64,000 nucleotides of DNA from Pseudescherichia sp031998825 (lineage in GTDB: Bacteria; Pseudomonadota; Gammaproteobacteria; Enterobacterales; Enterobacteriaceae), in the NCBI RefSeq assembly GCF_031998825.1, contig NZ_DAMACX010000004.1, forward strand, positions 1 to 64,000, in the 5' to 3' direction. The position numbers and the translations under genes were made by a program. Below the pieces are notes generated by a model that was not told the origin of the DNA, did no database searches, and saw only the letters and a list, made by a program, of their open reading frames with translations. Positions within the stretch are counted from its first letter, which is position 1. Each line of letters begins with the position of its first letter. Positions 26,025 through 35,202 of the stretch are shown here, one piece after another.

Positions 26025-27563
26025 ATGGTATTTGCCTCACTGCTTGAGCGTCAGCGCGTACGTTTGCTGCTGGCGCTGTTATTCGGAGCCAGCGGAACGC
26101 TGGCTTTTTCTCCTTATGACTTCTGGCCCGCCGCGCTTATCTCTCTTATCGGCCTGCAGGGGCTGACGCTTAATCGTCGCTCGCTCCAGGCGGCGGCGAT
26201 TGGCTACGCATGGGGATTCGGCCTCTTTGGCACCGGCATTAACTGGGTCTACGTCAGCATCGCCCAGTTTGGCGGCATGCCAGGGCCGGTCAACGTCTTT
26301 CTCGTGGTGCTGCTGGCGGCTTATCTGTCGCTCTATACCGGCCTGTTCGCCGGGATCCTCTCCCGCCTCTGGCCGCGTACTAACGTTATCCGCATGGCCA
26401 TCGCTGCGCCGGTGGTCTGGCAGCTCACCGAATTCCTGCGCGGCTGGGTGCTGACCGGCTTCCCGTGGCTGCAGTTTGGCTACAGCCAGATTGATGGCCC
26501 GCTGAAGGGGCTGGCCCCGGTGATGGGCGTCGAGGCGATCAACTTCCTGCTGATGATGGTCAGCGGCCTGCTGGTGCTGGCGGTGGTTCACCGCAGCTGG
26601 CGCACCCTGGCGGTAGCGGTGGTGCTCTTTGCCCTCCCCTTCCCGCTGCGCTATATCCAGTGGTTTACGCCGGTGACGGAGCGCACTACCCAGGTCTCTC
26701 TGGTGCAGGGCAATATTCCCCAGTCCCTGAAGTGGGATGAGGGACAGCTGGTCAATACGCTGAATATCTATCTCGACGCTACCGAGCGGGAGATGGGCAA
26801 GTCGCAGCTGATTATCTGGCCGGAGTCGGCCATTCCGGATTTGGAGATCAACCAGCAGCGCTTCTTAAGCACGATGGACGATCTGCTGCGGGCGAAGGAC
26901 ACAACGCTGATCACCGGCATCGTTGACGCACGCCTGAACAAGCAGAACCGCTACGACACCTACAACACCATCATTACGCTGGGTAAAGAGAGCGCGTATA
27001 GCTACAACTCCACGAATCGCTACAACAAAAACCATCTGGTGCCGTTTGGCGAGTTCGTGCCGCTGGAGTCTATTCTGCGTCCGCTGGCCCCGTTCTTTGA
27101 TCTGCCGATGTCCTCGTTCAGCCGCGGCCCCTATGTGCAGCCGCAGCTCTCGGCCCATGGCTTTGAGCTGACCCCGGCCATCTGCTATGAGATCATCCTC
27201 GGTGAGCAGGTGCGGGATAACTTCCGCCCGAACACCGACTTCCTGCTGACCATCTCCAACGATGCATGGTTCGGTAAGTCCATCGGCCCGTGGCAGCACT
27301 TCCAGATGGCGCGGATGCGCTCCCTGGAGCTGGCGCGTCCGCTGCTGCGCAGCACCAATAACGGCATTACTGCGGTGATTGGTCCGCAGGGTGAGATTCA
27401 GGCGATGCTGCCGCAGTTCACCCGTCAGGTATTGACCACCAGGGTGACGCCGACCACCGGCCTGACGCCGTACGCCCGTACCGGCAGCTGGCCGCTGTGG
27501 ATCCTTACCGCGCTGTTCGGCTTTGGCGCGGTAATTATGAGCCTGCGTCAGCGTCGTAAATAG
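26025..27563 (+). CDS. lnt: Apolipoprotein N-acyltransferase
   Basis: A 512-residue protein, the exact E. coli length. Six or more membrane helices occupy about 1-210, then a periplasmic nitrilase domain with Glu in IIWPESAIPD, Lys in YNKNHLVPFGEF and Cys in TPAICYEIILG. It adds the third acyl chain to lipoproteins, completing maturation of lipoproteins such as LptE and RlpA encoded downstream. Last gene of the ybeZ operon. Confidence 0.97.
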   Translation: MVFASLLERQRVRLLLALLFGASGTLAFSPYDFWPAALISLIGLQGLTLNRRSLQAAAIGYAWGFGLFGTGINWVYVSIAQFGGMPGPVNVFLVVLLAAYLSLYTGLFAGILSRLWPRTNVIRMAIAAPVVWQLTEFLRGWVLTGFPWLQFGYSQIDGPLKGLAPVMGVEAINFLLMMVSGLLVLAVVHRSWRTLAVAVVLFALPFPLRYIQWFTPVTERTTQVSLVQGNIPQSLKWDEGQLVNTLNIYLDATEREMGKSQLIIWPESAIPDLEINQQRFLSTMDDLLRAKDTTLITGIVDARLNKQNRYDTYNTIITLGKESAYSYNSTNRYNKNHLVPFGEFVPLESILRPLAPFFDLPMSSFSRGPYVQPQLSAHGFELTPAICYEIILGEQVRDNFRPNTDFLLTISNDAWFGKSIGPWQHFQMARMRSLELARPLLRSTNNGITAVIGPQGEIQAMLPQFTRQVLTTRVTPTTGLTPYARTGSWPLWILTALFGFGAVIMSLRQRRK

Positions 27564-27574
27564 CCATCCTCCCT

Positions 27575-27626
27575 CCTTACCCGGCCCGATTTTGTAGGCC
27601 GGGTAAGGCGCAGCCGCCATCCGGCA
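27575..27626. repeat. REP/BIME element after lnt
   Basis: CCTTACCCGGCC and GGCCGGGTAAGG form a perfect 12-bp stem with a 10-base loop, followed by the REP-type tail GCGCAGCCGCCATCCGGC. It ends the lnt transcription unit, just before the gltI promoter region. Confidence 0.75.
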
Positions 27627-27883
27627 ATCCCCTCCTTCCATCGCCAACCTGGCACAGCAATTGCTTAATAATATCAGGCAGCTGCGGATCGTTGCCGATG
27701 CGCCATAACGGTGCACCAGCAGTGAACGCATGAAGCACTAAAAAGGTGCAATCGGCATTTTCTGCCTCGAAATGGTGCGGTGCGCTTCGCAAAACTAAAC
27801 AATAAAGCAGCAAAATGTTTACACCAAGCCACACTAAATGTTAACAAACACGCATAACACTGCATGCTTGTGCTGCAGGATAT

Positions 27884-27901
27884 AACAACACAAACACACA
27901 C
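27884..27901 (+). promoter_or_regulatory. C/A-rich GcvB target and translational enhancer in the gltI leader
   Basis: An uninterrupted C/A stretch (AACAACACAAACACACAC) lies at -62 to -45 from the gltI start. In Salmonella the sRNA GcvB represses gltI by pairing with a C/A-rich enhancer at about -57 to -45. Position and composition agree. Confidence 0.75.
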
Positions 27902-27945
27902 TGGGTATCAATGCGTCCCTGGCGCTGATGATGAAGGAGTTGGAT

Positions 27946-28857
27946 ATGCAATTACGTAAACTGACCGCGGCAATGCTGTTAGTGGGAATGAGCGCCGGTC
28001 TGGCACATGCCGAAGATGCAGCAGCGCCGGCAGCCGGCAGCACGCTCGATAAAATTGCCAAAAACGGCGTGATCGTGGTCGGCCACCGTGAGTCTTCCGT
28101 CCCGTTCTCTTACTATGACAACCAGCAGAAAGTCGTCGGCTACTCACAGGACTACTCCAACGCGATCGTTGAAGCCGTTAAAAAACAGCTGAATAAACCC
28201 GATCTGCAGGTCAAGCTGATCCCGATCACTTCACAGAACCGTATTCCGCTGTTGCAGAACGGTACTTTTGATTTCGAGTGCGGCTCTACTACCAACAACC
28301 TCGAGCGCCAGAAGCAGGCTGCCTTCTCTAACACTATCTTCGTGGTCGGCACCCGCCTGCTGGCGAAAAAAGGCGGCGACATTAAAGACTTCCCGGACCT
28401 GAAAGGCAAAGCGGTGGTGGTCACCTCCGGTACCACCTCTGAGGTGCTGCTGCACAAGCTCAACGACGAGCAGAAGATGGATATGCGCATCATCAGCGCG
28501 AAAGATCACGGCGACTCCTTCCGTACCCTGGAGAGCGGGCGCGCGGTGGCCTTTATGATGGATGACGCCCTGCTGGCGGGTGAACGTGCGAAGGCGAAGA
28601 AGCCAGACAACTGGGAGATCGTTGGCAAGCCGCAGTCTGAAGAAGCCTATGGCTGTATGCTGCGTAAAGACGATCCGCAGTTCAAAAAGCTGATGGATGA
28701 CACTATCGCCCAGGCGCAGACCTCCGGCGAAGCGGCGAAATGGTTTGATAAGTGGTTTAAGAACCCAATTCCACCGAAAAACCTGAACATGAACTTCGAG
28801 CTCTCTGACGAGATGCAGACCCTGTTCAAAACGCCGAATGATAAAGCACTTAACTAA
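27946..28857 (+). CDS. gltI: Glutamate/aspartate periplasmic binding protein
   Basis: A 303-residue solute-binding protein with a signal peptide cleaved after AHA near residue 22, then the SBP_bac_3 fold (GVIVVGHRESSVPFSYYD). It captures glutamate and aspartate for GltJKL. The ATG at 27946 was chosen because AAGGAG sits six bases upstream; an in-frame ATG at 27928 would break the signal peptide. A terminator separates it from gltJ, so it is made in excess over the membrane parts. Confidence 0.97.
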   Translation: MQLRKLTAAMLLVGMSAGLAHAEDAAAPAAGSTLDKIAKNGVIVVGHRESSVPFSYYDNQQKVVGYSQDYSNAIVEAVKKQLNKPDLQVKLIPITSQNRIPLLQNGTFDFECGSTTNNLERQKQAAFSNTIFVVGTRLLAKKGGDIKDFPDLKGKAVVVTSGTTSEVLLHKLNDEQKMDMRIISAKDHGDSFRTLESGRAVAFMMDDALLAGERAKAKKPDNWEIVGKPQSEEAYGCMLRKDDPQFKKLMDDTIAQAQTSGEAAKWFDKWFKNPIPPKNLNMNFELSDEMQTLFKTPNDKALN

Positions 28858-28869
28858 CTAGAAACACAG

Positions 28870-29019
28870 GGCGGGTTTTCCTGCCCTCTCGATTGACGGG
28901 AAGCACGGACAGACTAGACGCTGGAGGGTCGTTCCCCCATCCGGCGCGACGCTTACGCATAAAAAGGTGCGTAAAGCTTCTCACCAATCTTCGAGGGTAG
29001 CGCTGCTACCCTTTTTTTT
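28870..29019 (+). ncRNA. sroC: SroC sponge RNA from the gltI-gltJ interval
   Basis: In Salmonella and E. coli the stable RNA SroC is cut by RNase E from the gltI-gltJ intergenic region and titrates GcvB, relieving repression of gltI and other targets. Here the 175-bp interval holds a hairpin at about 28868 (AGGGCGGG/CCTGCCCT) and ends in a strong terminator. The 5' end given is approximate. Confidence 0.65.
28995..29019 (+). terminator. Internal terminator between gltI and gltJ
   Basis: GGGTAGC / GCTACCC with a 3-base loop, followed by eight T. Partial readthrough supplies gltJKL; the terminated product forms the 3' end of SroC. Confidence 0.85.
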
Positions 29020-29032
29020 CTGAGGTACATGT

Positions 29033-29773
29033 ATGTCAATAGACTGGAACTGGGGTATTTTCCTGCAACAGGCCCCGTTCGGCAACACCACCTATTTAGG
29101 CTGGCTGTGGAGCGGTTTTCAGGTCACGGTCGCGCTATCGATTACCGCCTGGATCATCGCATTTCTTGTCGGCTCGCTGTTCGGTATTCTCCGCACCGTG
29201 CCCAACCGTTTCCTCTCCGGGATCGGTACCCTCTACGTTGAGCTGTTCCGTAACGTTCCGCTGATCGTGCAGTTCTTTACCTGGTATCTGGTGGTGCCTG
29301 AGCTGCTGCCGGAAGATCTCGGCATGTGGTTCAAGGCGGAACTCGACCCGAATATTCAGTTCTTCCTCTCGTCGATGATCTGCCTCGGGCTGTTTACCGC
29401 GGCGCGCGTCTGTGAGCAGGTGCGGGCGGCCATTCAGTCGCTGCCGCGCGGGCAAAAGAACGCCGGTCTGGCGATGGGGCTGACGCTGCCGCAGACCTAT
29501 CGCTATGTGCTGCTGCCAAACGCCTACCGCGTGATTGTGCCGCCGATGACCTCCGAGATGATGAACCTGGTGAAAAACTCCGCCATCGCCTCGACCATCG
29601 GGCTGGTGGATATGGCCGCGCAGGCGGGCAAGCTGCTGGACTACTCCGCCCACGCCTGGGAATCCTTTACCGCGATCACCCTCGCCTACGTGCTGATTAA
29701 CGCCTTCATTATGCTGGTGATGAATCTGGTGGAACGTAAAGTTCGCCTGCCGGGCAATATGGGGAGCAAATAA
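29033..29773 (+). CDS. gltJ: Glutamate/aspartate ABC permease GltJ
   Basis: A 246-residue polar amino-acid permease with five or so membrane segments and the EAA-type loop LPRGQKNAGLAMGLTLPQTYRYVLLPNAYR. Half of the GltJK channel. TGAGG lies before the ATG, and gltK follows after 2 bp. Confidence 0.96.
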   Translation: MSIDWNWGIFLQQAPFGNTTYLGWLWSGFQVTVALSITAWIIAFLVGSLFGILRTVPNRFLSGIGTLYVELFRNVPLIVQFFTWYLVVPELLPEDLGMWFKAELDPNIQFFLSSMICLGLFTAARVCEQVRAAIQSLPRGQKNAGLAMGLTLPQTYRYVLLPNAYRVIVPPMTSEMMNLVKNSAIASTIGLVDMAAQAGKLLDYSAHAWESFTAITLAYVLINAFIMLVMNLVERKVRLPGNMGSK

Positions 29774-29775
29774 CG

Positions 29776-30450
29776 ATGTACGAATTTGACTGGAGTTCCA
29801 TTCTCCCGGCGATGCCCTACCTGCTGGACGGGCTGGTCATCACCCTGAAAATTACTATTACCGCGGTGCTGGTCGGCATCGTCTGGGGCACCATTCTGGC
29901 GGTGCTGCGCCTGTCGAGCTTTAAGCCGCTCGCCTGGTTCGCCACTGCCTACGTCAACGTGTTCCGCTCTATTCCGCTGGTAATGGTGCTGCTGTGGTTC
30001 TATCTGATTGTGCCGGGGCTGCTGCAAAACGTGCTCGGCCTGTCACCGACTACCGATATCCGCCTGATCTCAGCGATGGTGGCCTTCTCGATGTTTGAAG
30101 CGGCCTACTACTCAGAGATTATCCGCGCCGGTATTCAGAGCATCTCGCGCGGGCAGTCCAGCGCGGCGCTGGCTCTCGGCATGACCCACTGGCAGTCGAT
30201 GAAGCTTATCATCCTGCCGCAGGCCTTCCGCGCCATGGTGCCGCTGCTGCTCACCCAGGGGATCGTCCTGTTCCAGGATACCTCGCTGGTGTACGTGCTC
30301 AGCCTGGCAGACTTCTTCCGTACCGCCTCCACCATCGGTGAGCGTGATGGTACTCAGGTGGAGATGATCCTCTTTGCCGGCGTGGTCTATTTTGCAATTA
30401 GTCTCAGTGCTTCACTGTTGGTCAGCTATCTGAAGAAAAGGACAGTTTAA
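29776..30450 (+). CDS. gltK: Glutamate/aspartate ABC permease GltK
   Basis: A 224-residue second permease with the EAA loop ISRGQSSAALALGMTHWQSMKLIILPQAFR. It pairs with GltJ. Its stop codon shares one base with the gltL start, so translation is coupled. Confidence 0.96.
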   Translation: MYEFDWSSILPAMPYLLDGLVITLKITITAVLVGIVWGTILAVLRLSSFKPLAWFATAYVNVFRSIPLVMVLLWFYLIVPGLLQNVLGLSPTTDIRLISAMVAFSMFEAAYYSEIIRAGIQSISRGQSSAALALGMTHWQSMKLIILPQAFRAMVPLLLTQGIVLFQDTSLVYVLSLADFFRTASTIGERDGTQVEMILFAGVVYFAISLSASLLVSYLKKRTV

Positions 30451-31175
30451 TGATTTCCCTGAAAAACGTTTCAAAATGGTATGGTCACTTTCAGGTGCTG
30501 ACCGACTGCTCCACGGAAGTGAAAAAGGGTGAAGTGGTGGTAGTCTGCGGGCCGTCCGGCTCCGGTAAATCCACGCTGATTAAAACCGTTAACGGCCTGG
30601 AGCCGGTGCAGCAGGGTGAAATTTTGGTAAACGGCACCAAAGTGACCGATAAGAAAACCAATCTTGCCGAGCTACGCTCCCACGTTGGAATGGTGTTTCA
30701 GCACTTTGAACTCTTCCCACACCTGTCGATTATCGAAAACCTGACCCTCGCCCAGGTGAAGGTGCTAAAGCGCAACAAGGCGGCGGCGCGGGAGAAAGGT
30801 CTCAAGCTGCTGGAGCGCGTCGGGCTTTCCGCCCATGCCGATAAGTTCCCGGCCCAGCTCTCCGGCGGCCAGCAGCAGCGCGTGGCCATTGCCCGCGCCC
30901 TCTGCATGGATCCGGTGGCGATGCTGTTTGACGAACCGACTTCTGCCCTCGATCCCGAGATGATCAACGAGGTGCTGGACGTCATGGTGGAGCTGGCGCA
31001 GGAGGGGATGACCATGATGGTGGTCACGCACGAGATGGGCTTTGCGCGCAAGGTGGCGACACGGGTGATCTTTATGGACGAGGGGAAAATCGTTGAGGAC
31101 TCCGCCAAGGAGGATTTCTTCGCTAATCCGAAATCCGAACGCGCGAAAGATTTCCTCGCCAAGATCCTGCACTAG
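30450..31175 (+). CDS. gltL: Glutamate/aspartate ABC transporter ATPase
   Basis: A 241-residue ATPase with Walker A GPSGSGKSTL, Q-loop MVFQHFELFPH, signature LSGGQQQRVAIARAL and Walker B AMLFDEPTSALDPE. It powers GltIJK import. It is last in its operon; a REP cluster follows before the convergent ybeL. The E. coli genes rihA and hscC, found next in K-12, are absent. Confidence 0.97.
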   Translation: MISLKNVSKWYGHFQVLTDCSTEVKKGEVVVVCGPSGSGKSTLIKTVNGLEPVQQGEILVNGTKVTDKKTNLAELRSHVGMVFQHFELFPHLSIIENLTLAQVKVLKRNKAAAREKGLKLLERVGLSAHADKFPAQLSGGQQQRVAIARALCMDPVAMLFDEPTSALDPEMINEVLDVMVELAQEGMTMMVVTHEMGFARKVATRVIFMDEGKIVEDSAKEDFFANPKSERAKDFLAKILH

Positions 31176-31199
31176 GCCAGTATCGGGTACCGCCGCTAT

Positions 31200-31303
31200 T
31201 TGTAGGCCGGGCAAACGCAGTGCCGCCCGGCATAACATCAGCCAATAAACGCCCGGTGGCGCTACGCTTACCGGGCCTACACCTGGCACCGTGCCTACCG
31301 GGC
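31200..31303. repeat. BIME: paired REP units between gltL and ybeL
   Basis: TGTAGGCCGGGCAAACGC...GCCGCCCGGCA and, inverted, GCCCGGTGGCGCTACGC...ACCGGGCCTACA form two opposed REP units, with a further CTACCGGGCG fragment. They lie between two convergent genes, a usual place for BIMEs, and probably stabilise or end both transcripts. Confidence 0.75.
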
Positions 31304-31316
31304 GTTACAACTCGCA

Positions 31317-31799
31317 TTACGGCTCAAACGGTCGACGCTGGAACTGGTCATGGCCGCACTTCGGACAGAGCGGCAGCGCATCCGGGGTGTAGACCGCCAG
31401 GTGATAGTGGCACTTTTCACAGACCAGGTTTCCCAGCCCGACGACTTCGCCGCTGTGGTAGACCCCGTGATGGTTCAGATCCTGAAACACCTCGCGCCAC
31501 TCTAGCTGGGTTTTATCGGTAATATCCGCTAGCTCCTGCCACAGGCTCTCTTTGATCACCCGCATAAAGACGCTGTCGGTCACCTCCCCCTGGCTCTCGT
31601 TATAGCTGCGGGCAAACTCTTCGAGATCGCGACGCAGGGCGCGCGTCAGCTCCTCGACCTCGGTCGGCGTTAACTCGCCCGTCTGGGTGACGCGCAGCCG
31701 CGCCTGCTCTACCAGCGCATCGATATCCCGATCGCCGCTGCGCAGACGCTCGGTCAGCGTTGCAACCTGTTCACGATAATATTGAGCAACCTTGTTCAT
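31317..31799 (-). CDS. ybeL: Zinc-ribbon protein YbeL (DUF1451)
   Basis: A 160-residue protein, the E. coli length. Residues 1-100 are predicted helical or coiled (REQVATLTERLRSGDRDID). The C-terminus holds a zinc ribbon, CEKCHYH...LCPKCGHDQF. The function is unknown; in E. coli it is reported as abundant and sigma-S-related. It is convergent with gltL and divergent from leuS. Confidence 0.92.
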   Translation of the reverse strand: MNKVAQYYREQVATLTERLRSGDRDIDALVEQARLRVTQTGELTPTEVEELTRALRRDLEEFARSYNESQGEVTDSVFMRVIKESLWQELADITDKTQLEWREVFQDLNHHGVYHSGEVVGLGNLVCEKCHYHLAVYTPDALPLCPKCGHDQFQRRPFEP

Positions 31800-32035
31800 C
31801 CTTTCGCCTCCGGGCTGGGTAACGTCTTCTAATAATAGACCTTATTTCCCCACCGCTTTGCTACCCTGGGCACAGCCTGTGTAAATTCGTGCAATAATGC
31901 CCGCCAGCCCTTTTCACCCCCGTCAGCGCGAAAGGCTGTTTTGAGACTGGCGTTTGGGCTATGCTATGCGGATCTTACACACCACATCTTAATGCTACGC
32001 TTGTAGCTGTATTGAAAACAGGACCACTGGCTGCC

Positions 32036-34618
32036 ATGCAAGAGCAATACCGCCCGGAAGAGATAGAATCCAAAGTCCAGCTTCACTGGGAAGAGAAGCG
32101 CACATTTGAAGTCACTGAAGATGAGAGCAAAGAGAAGTATTACTGCCTCTCTATGCTTCCCTATCCTTCTGGCCGGCTACACATGGGCCACGTGCGTAAC
32201 TACACCATCGGCGATGTGATCTCCCGCTATCAGCGCATGCTGGGTAAAAACGTACTGCAGCCTATCGGCTGGGATGCATTCGGCCTGCCGGCTGAAGGTG
32301 CGGCGGTGAAGAACAACACCGCGCCTGCCCCGTGGACCTACGACAACATCAACTACATGAAAAACCAGCTCAAGATGCTGGGCTTTGGCTATGACTGGAG
32401 CCGCGAGCTGGCAACCTGCACCCCGGAATACTACCGCTGGGAGCAGAAGTTCTTTACCGAGCTGTATAAGAAAGGCCTGGTCTATAAAAAGACTTCGGCG
32501 GTGAACTGGTGCCCGAATGACCAGACCGTGCTGGCTAACGAGCAGGTGATCGACGGCTGCTGCTGGCGCTGCGACACCAAGGTTGAGCGTAAAGAGATCC
32601 CGCAGTGGTTTATCAAAATCACCGCCTACGCTGACGAGCTGCTGAACGATCTGGATCATATGGATCAGTGGCCGGACACCGTTAAAACCATGCAGCGCAA
32701 CTGGATCGGCCGCTCTGAAGGCGTGGAGATCACCTTCGACGTTGAGAACAGCGACGACAAGCTGACCGTCTACACCACCCGTCCAGACACCTTTATGGGC
32801 GTCACCTACCTGGCGGTTGCCGCGGGCCACCCGCTGAGCACCCAGGCGGCGGCCTATAACCCGGCGCTGGGCGACTTCATTGCCGAATGCCGCAACACCA
32901 AGGTTGCCGAAGCAGACATGGCGACCATGGAGAAGAAAGGCGTCGACACCGGCGTGCGTGCTATTCACCCGCTGACCGGCGAAGCGATCCCGGTCTGGGC
33001 AGCGAACTTCGTGCTGATGGAGTACGGCACCGGCGCAGTGATGGCCGTTCCGGGCCACGACCAGCGCGACTACGAGTTTGCGACGAAATATGGTTTAGAG
33101 ATCAAGCCGGTTATCCTTGCAGCCGACGGCACCGAGCCGGATCTCAGCGCCCAGGCGCTGACTGAAAAAGGCGTGCTGTTTAACTCCGGCGAGTTTGACG
33201 GTCTGAACTTTGAGGCCGCGTTTAACGCCATTGCCGACAAGCTGGCCGCTAACGGCGTTGGCGAGCGTAAGATCAACTACCGCCTGCGCGACTGGGGCGT
33301 CTCCCGTCAGCGCTACTGGGGCGCGCCAATCCCAATGGTGACCCTGGAAGACGGCACCGTGCTGCCGACGCCGGAAGACCAGCTGCCGGTGATCCTGCCG
33401 GAAGATGTGGTCATGGACGGCATCACCAGCCCGATCAAAGCCGATCCCGAGTGGGCAAAAACCACCGTGAATGGCCAGCCTGCGCTGCGTGAAACCGACA
33501 CCTTCGACACCTTTATGGAGTCCTCCTGGTACTATGCGCGCTACACCTGCCCGCAGTACAACGAGGGGATGCTGGATCCGAACGCCGCCAACTACTGGCT
33601 GCCGGTAGATATCTACATCGGCGGGATCGAACACGCCATTATGCACCTGCTCTACTTCCGCTTCTTCCATAAGCTGATGCGTGATGCAGGCATGGTGAAC
33701 TCTGATGAGCCTGCGAAGCAGCTGCTCTGCCAGGGCATGGTGCTGGCGGATGCCTTCTACTATGTGGGCGCAAACGGCGAGCGTAACTGGGTTTCGCCGA
33801 AAGAGGCCATCGTCGAGCGCGATGAGAAAGGCCGCATCGTGAAAGCGCAGGACGCGGCGGGTCATGAGCTGGTCTATACCGGCATGAGCAAGATGTCCAA
33901 GTCGAAGAACAACGGCATCGATCCTCAGGAGATGGTAGAGCGCTACGGCGCGGATACCGTGCGTCTGTTTATGATGTTCGCCTCGCCGGCGGATATGACC
34001 CTCGAGTGGCAGGAGTCCGGCGTTGAAGGGGCAAACCGCTTCCTGAAGCGCGTCTGGAAGCTGGTCTACGAGCACACCTCCCAGGGCGATGCTCCGGCGC
34101 TGGACGTTGCCGCGCTGAGCGAAGATCAACAGGCGCTGCGCCGTGACGTGCATAAAACCATTGCCAAAGTAACCGATGATATTGGTCGCCGTCAGACCTT
34201 CAACACCGCCATTGCGGCGATCATGGAGCTGATGAACAAGCTGGCGAAAGCGCCGCTGGCAGGCGAGCAGGATCGCGCCCTGATGCAGGAAGCGCTGCTG
34301 GCGGTAGTGCGTATGCTCAACCCGTTCACCCCGCATGCCTGCTTTACCCTCTGGCAGGAGCTGAAAGGCGAAGGCGATATCGACAACGCGCCGTGGCCGG
34401 TAGCGGATGAGCAGGCGATGGTCGAGAACACCACCCTGGTTGTCGTCCAGGTGAACGGTAAAGTACGCGGTAAAATCACCGTGCCGGTCGATGCCAGCGA
34501 AGAGCAGGTTCGCGAACGTGCGGCTCAGGAGCCGCTGGTAGCAAAATATCTTGATGGCGTTACCGTACGTAAAGTGATTTACGTTGCAGGTAAGCTGCTC
34601 AATCTGGTCGTTGGCTAA
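32036..34618 (+). CDS. leuS: Leucine-tRNA ligase
   Basis: An 860-residue class I synthetase identical in length to E. coli LeuS. It has the HIGH motif in PSGRLHMGHVRNY near 40-52, a CP1 editing domain (about 225-415, with TTRPDTFMGVTYLA) and KMSKSKNN near 618. It charges leucine, for example onto the leuW product. The ATG at 32036 was chosen by homology; an upstream in-frame start would add 25 unrelated residues. lptE follows 14 bp later. Confidence 0.97.
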   Translation: MQEQYRPEEIESKVQLHWEEKRTFEVTEDESKEKYYCLSMLPYPSGRLHMGHVRNYTIGDVISRYQRMLGKNVLQPIGWDAFGLPAEGAAVKNNTAPAPWTYDNINYMKNQLKMLGFGYDWSRELATCTPEYYRWEQKFFTELYKKGLVYKKTSAVNWCPNDQTVLANEQVIDGCCWRCDTKVERKEIPQWFIKITAYADELLNDLDHMDQWPDTVKTMQRNWIGRSEGVEITFDVENSDDKLTVYTTRPDTFMGVTYLAVAAGHPLSTQAAAYNPALGDFIAECRNTKVAEADMATMEKKGVDTGVRAIHPLTGEAIPVWAANFVLMEYGTGAVMAVPGHDQRDYEFATKYGLEIKPVILAADGTEPDLSAQALTEKGVLFNSGEFDGLNFEAAFNAIADKLAANGVGERKINYRLRDWGVSRQRYWGAPIPMVTLEDGTVLPTPEDQLPVILPEDVVMDGITSPIKADPEWAKTTVNGQPALRETDTFDTFMESSWYYARYTCPQYNEGMLDPNAANYWLPVDIYIGGIEHAIMHLLYFRFFHKLMRDAGMVNSDEPAKQLLCQGMVLADAFYYVGANGERNWVSPKEAIVERDEKGRIVKAQDAAGHELVYTGMSKMSKSKNNGIDPQEMVERYGADTVRLFMMFASPADMTLEWQESGVEGANRFLKRVWKLVYEHTSQGDAPALDVAALSEDQQALRRDVHKTIAKVTDDIGRRQTFNTAIAAIMELMNKLAKAPLAGEQDRALMQEALLAVVRMLNPFTPHACFTLWQELKGEGDIDNAPWPVADEQAMVENTTLVVVQVNGKVRGKITVPVDASEEQVRERAAQEPLVAKYLDGVTVRKVIYVAGKLLNLVVG

Positions 34619-34632
34619 GCGCGGGAGGAAGC

Positions 34633-35202
34633 GTGCGATTTTTAACAACATTACTGTTGTCATTGGCGGTGCTGGTCACCGCCGGATGTGGCTGGCACCT
34701 GCGCAATAGCTCAGCTATCCCTGACGAGATGAAAACCATGATTTTCGACTCGGCAGATCCAAACGGTCCGCTAAGCCGCGCGGTACGCGCGCAGCTGCGC
34801 CTGAACGGCGTGACGCTGGTAGAGAAAAGCTCCGTACGTCAGGATGTGCCCTCCCTGCGTCTGGGTACATCAACCGTTAGCCAGGACACCGCCTCCATCT
34901 TCCGCGACGGCCGTACGGCTGAGTACCAGATGGTAATGAGCGTCCAGGCGACGGTGCTGATCCCGGGTCAGGGGATCTATCCGCTGCACACCAAAGTCTA
35001 TCGTTCATTCTTCGATAACCCGCAGACCGCGCTGGCGAAAGATGCCGAGCAGGAGATGATCGTTGCGGAGATGTACGATAAAGCCGCCCAACAGCTGATC
35101 CGTCAGCTGCCAAGCGTGCAAACGGCAGAGAAGCAGGAGAAGATTGCGGAAGCCAACGCGGAAGCTACCTCCTCTCGCGTCTCCACGACGCTGGGTAACT
35201 GA
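34633..35202 (+). CDS. lptE: LPS-assembly lipoprotein LptE
   Basis: A 189-residue outer-membrane lipoprotein; the lipobox is VTAGC with the lipidated Cys at about 19. It plugs the LptD barrel and helps insert lipopolysaccharide. It starts at GTG (34633) after GGGAGGAA. The C-terminal 20 residues are low-complexity (AEANAEATSSR). Its stop overlaps the holA start by one base. Confidence 0.96.
   Translation: MRFLTTLLLSLAVLVTAGCGWHLRNSSAIPDEMKTMIFDSADPNGPLSRAVRAQLRLNGVTLVEKSSVRQDVPSLRLGTSTVSQDTASIFRDGRTAEYQMVMSVQATVLIPGQGIYPLHTKVYRSFFDNPQTALAKDAEQEMIVAEMYDKAAQQLIRQLPSVQTAEKQEKIAEANAEATSSRVSTTLGN

Noticed and set aside
33095..34663. A 522-residue open frame antisense to leuS
   Set aside because: It is a shadow of a highly biased coding sequence on the other strand. 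The leuS protein is conserved end to end, and the antisense product resembles nothing.
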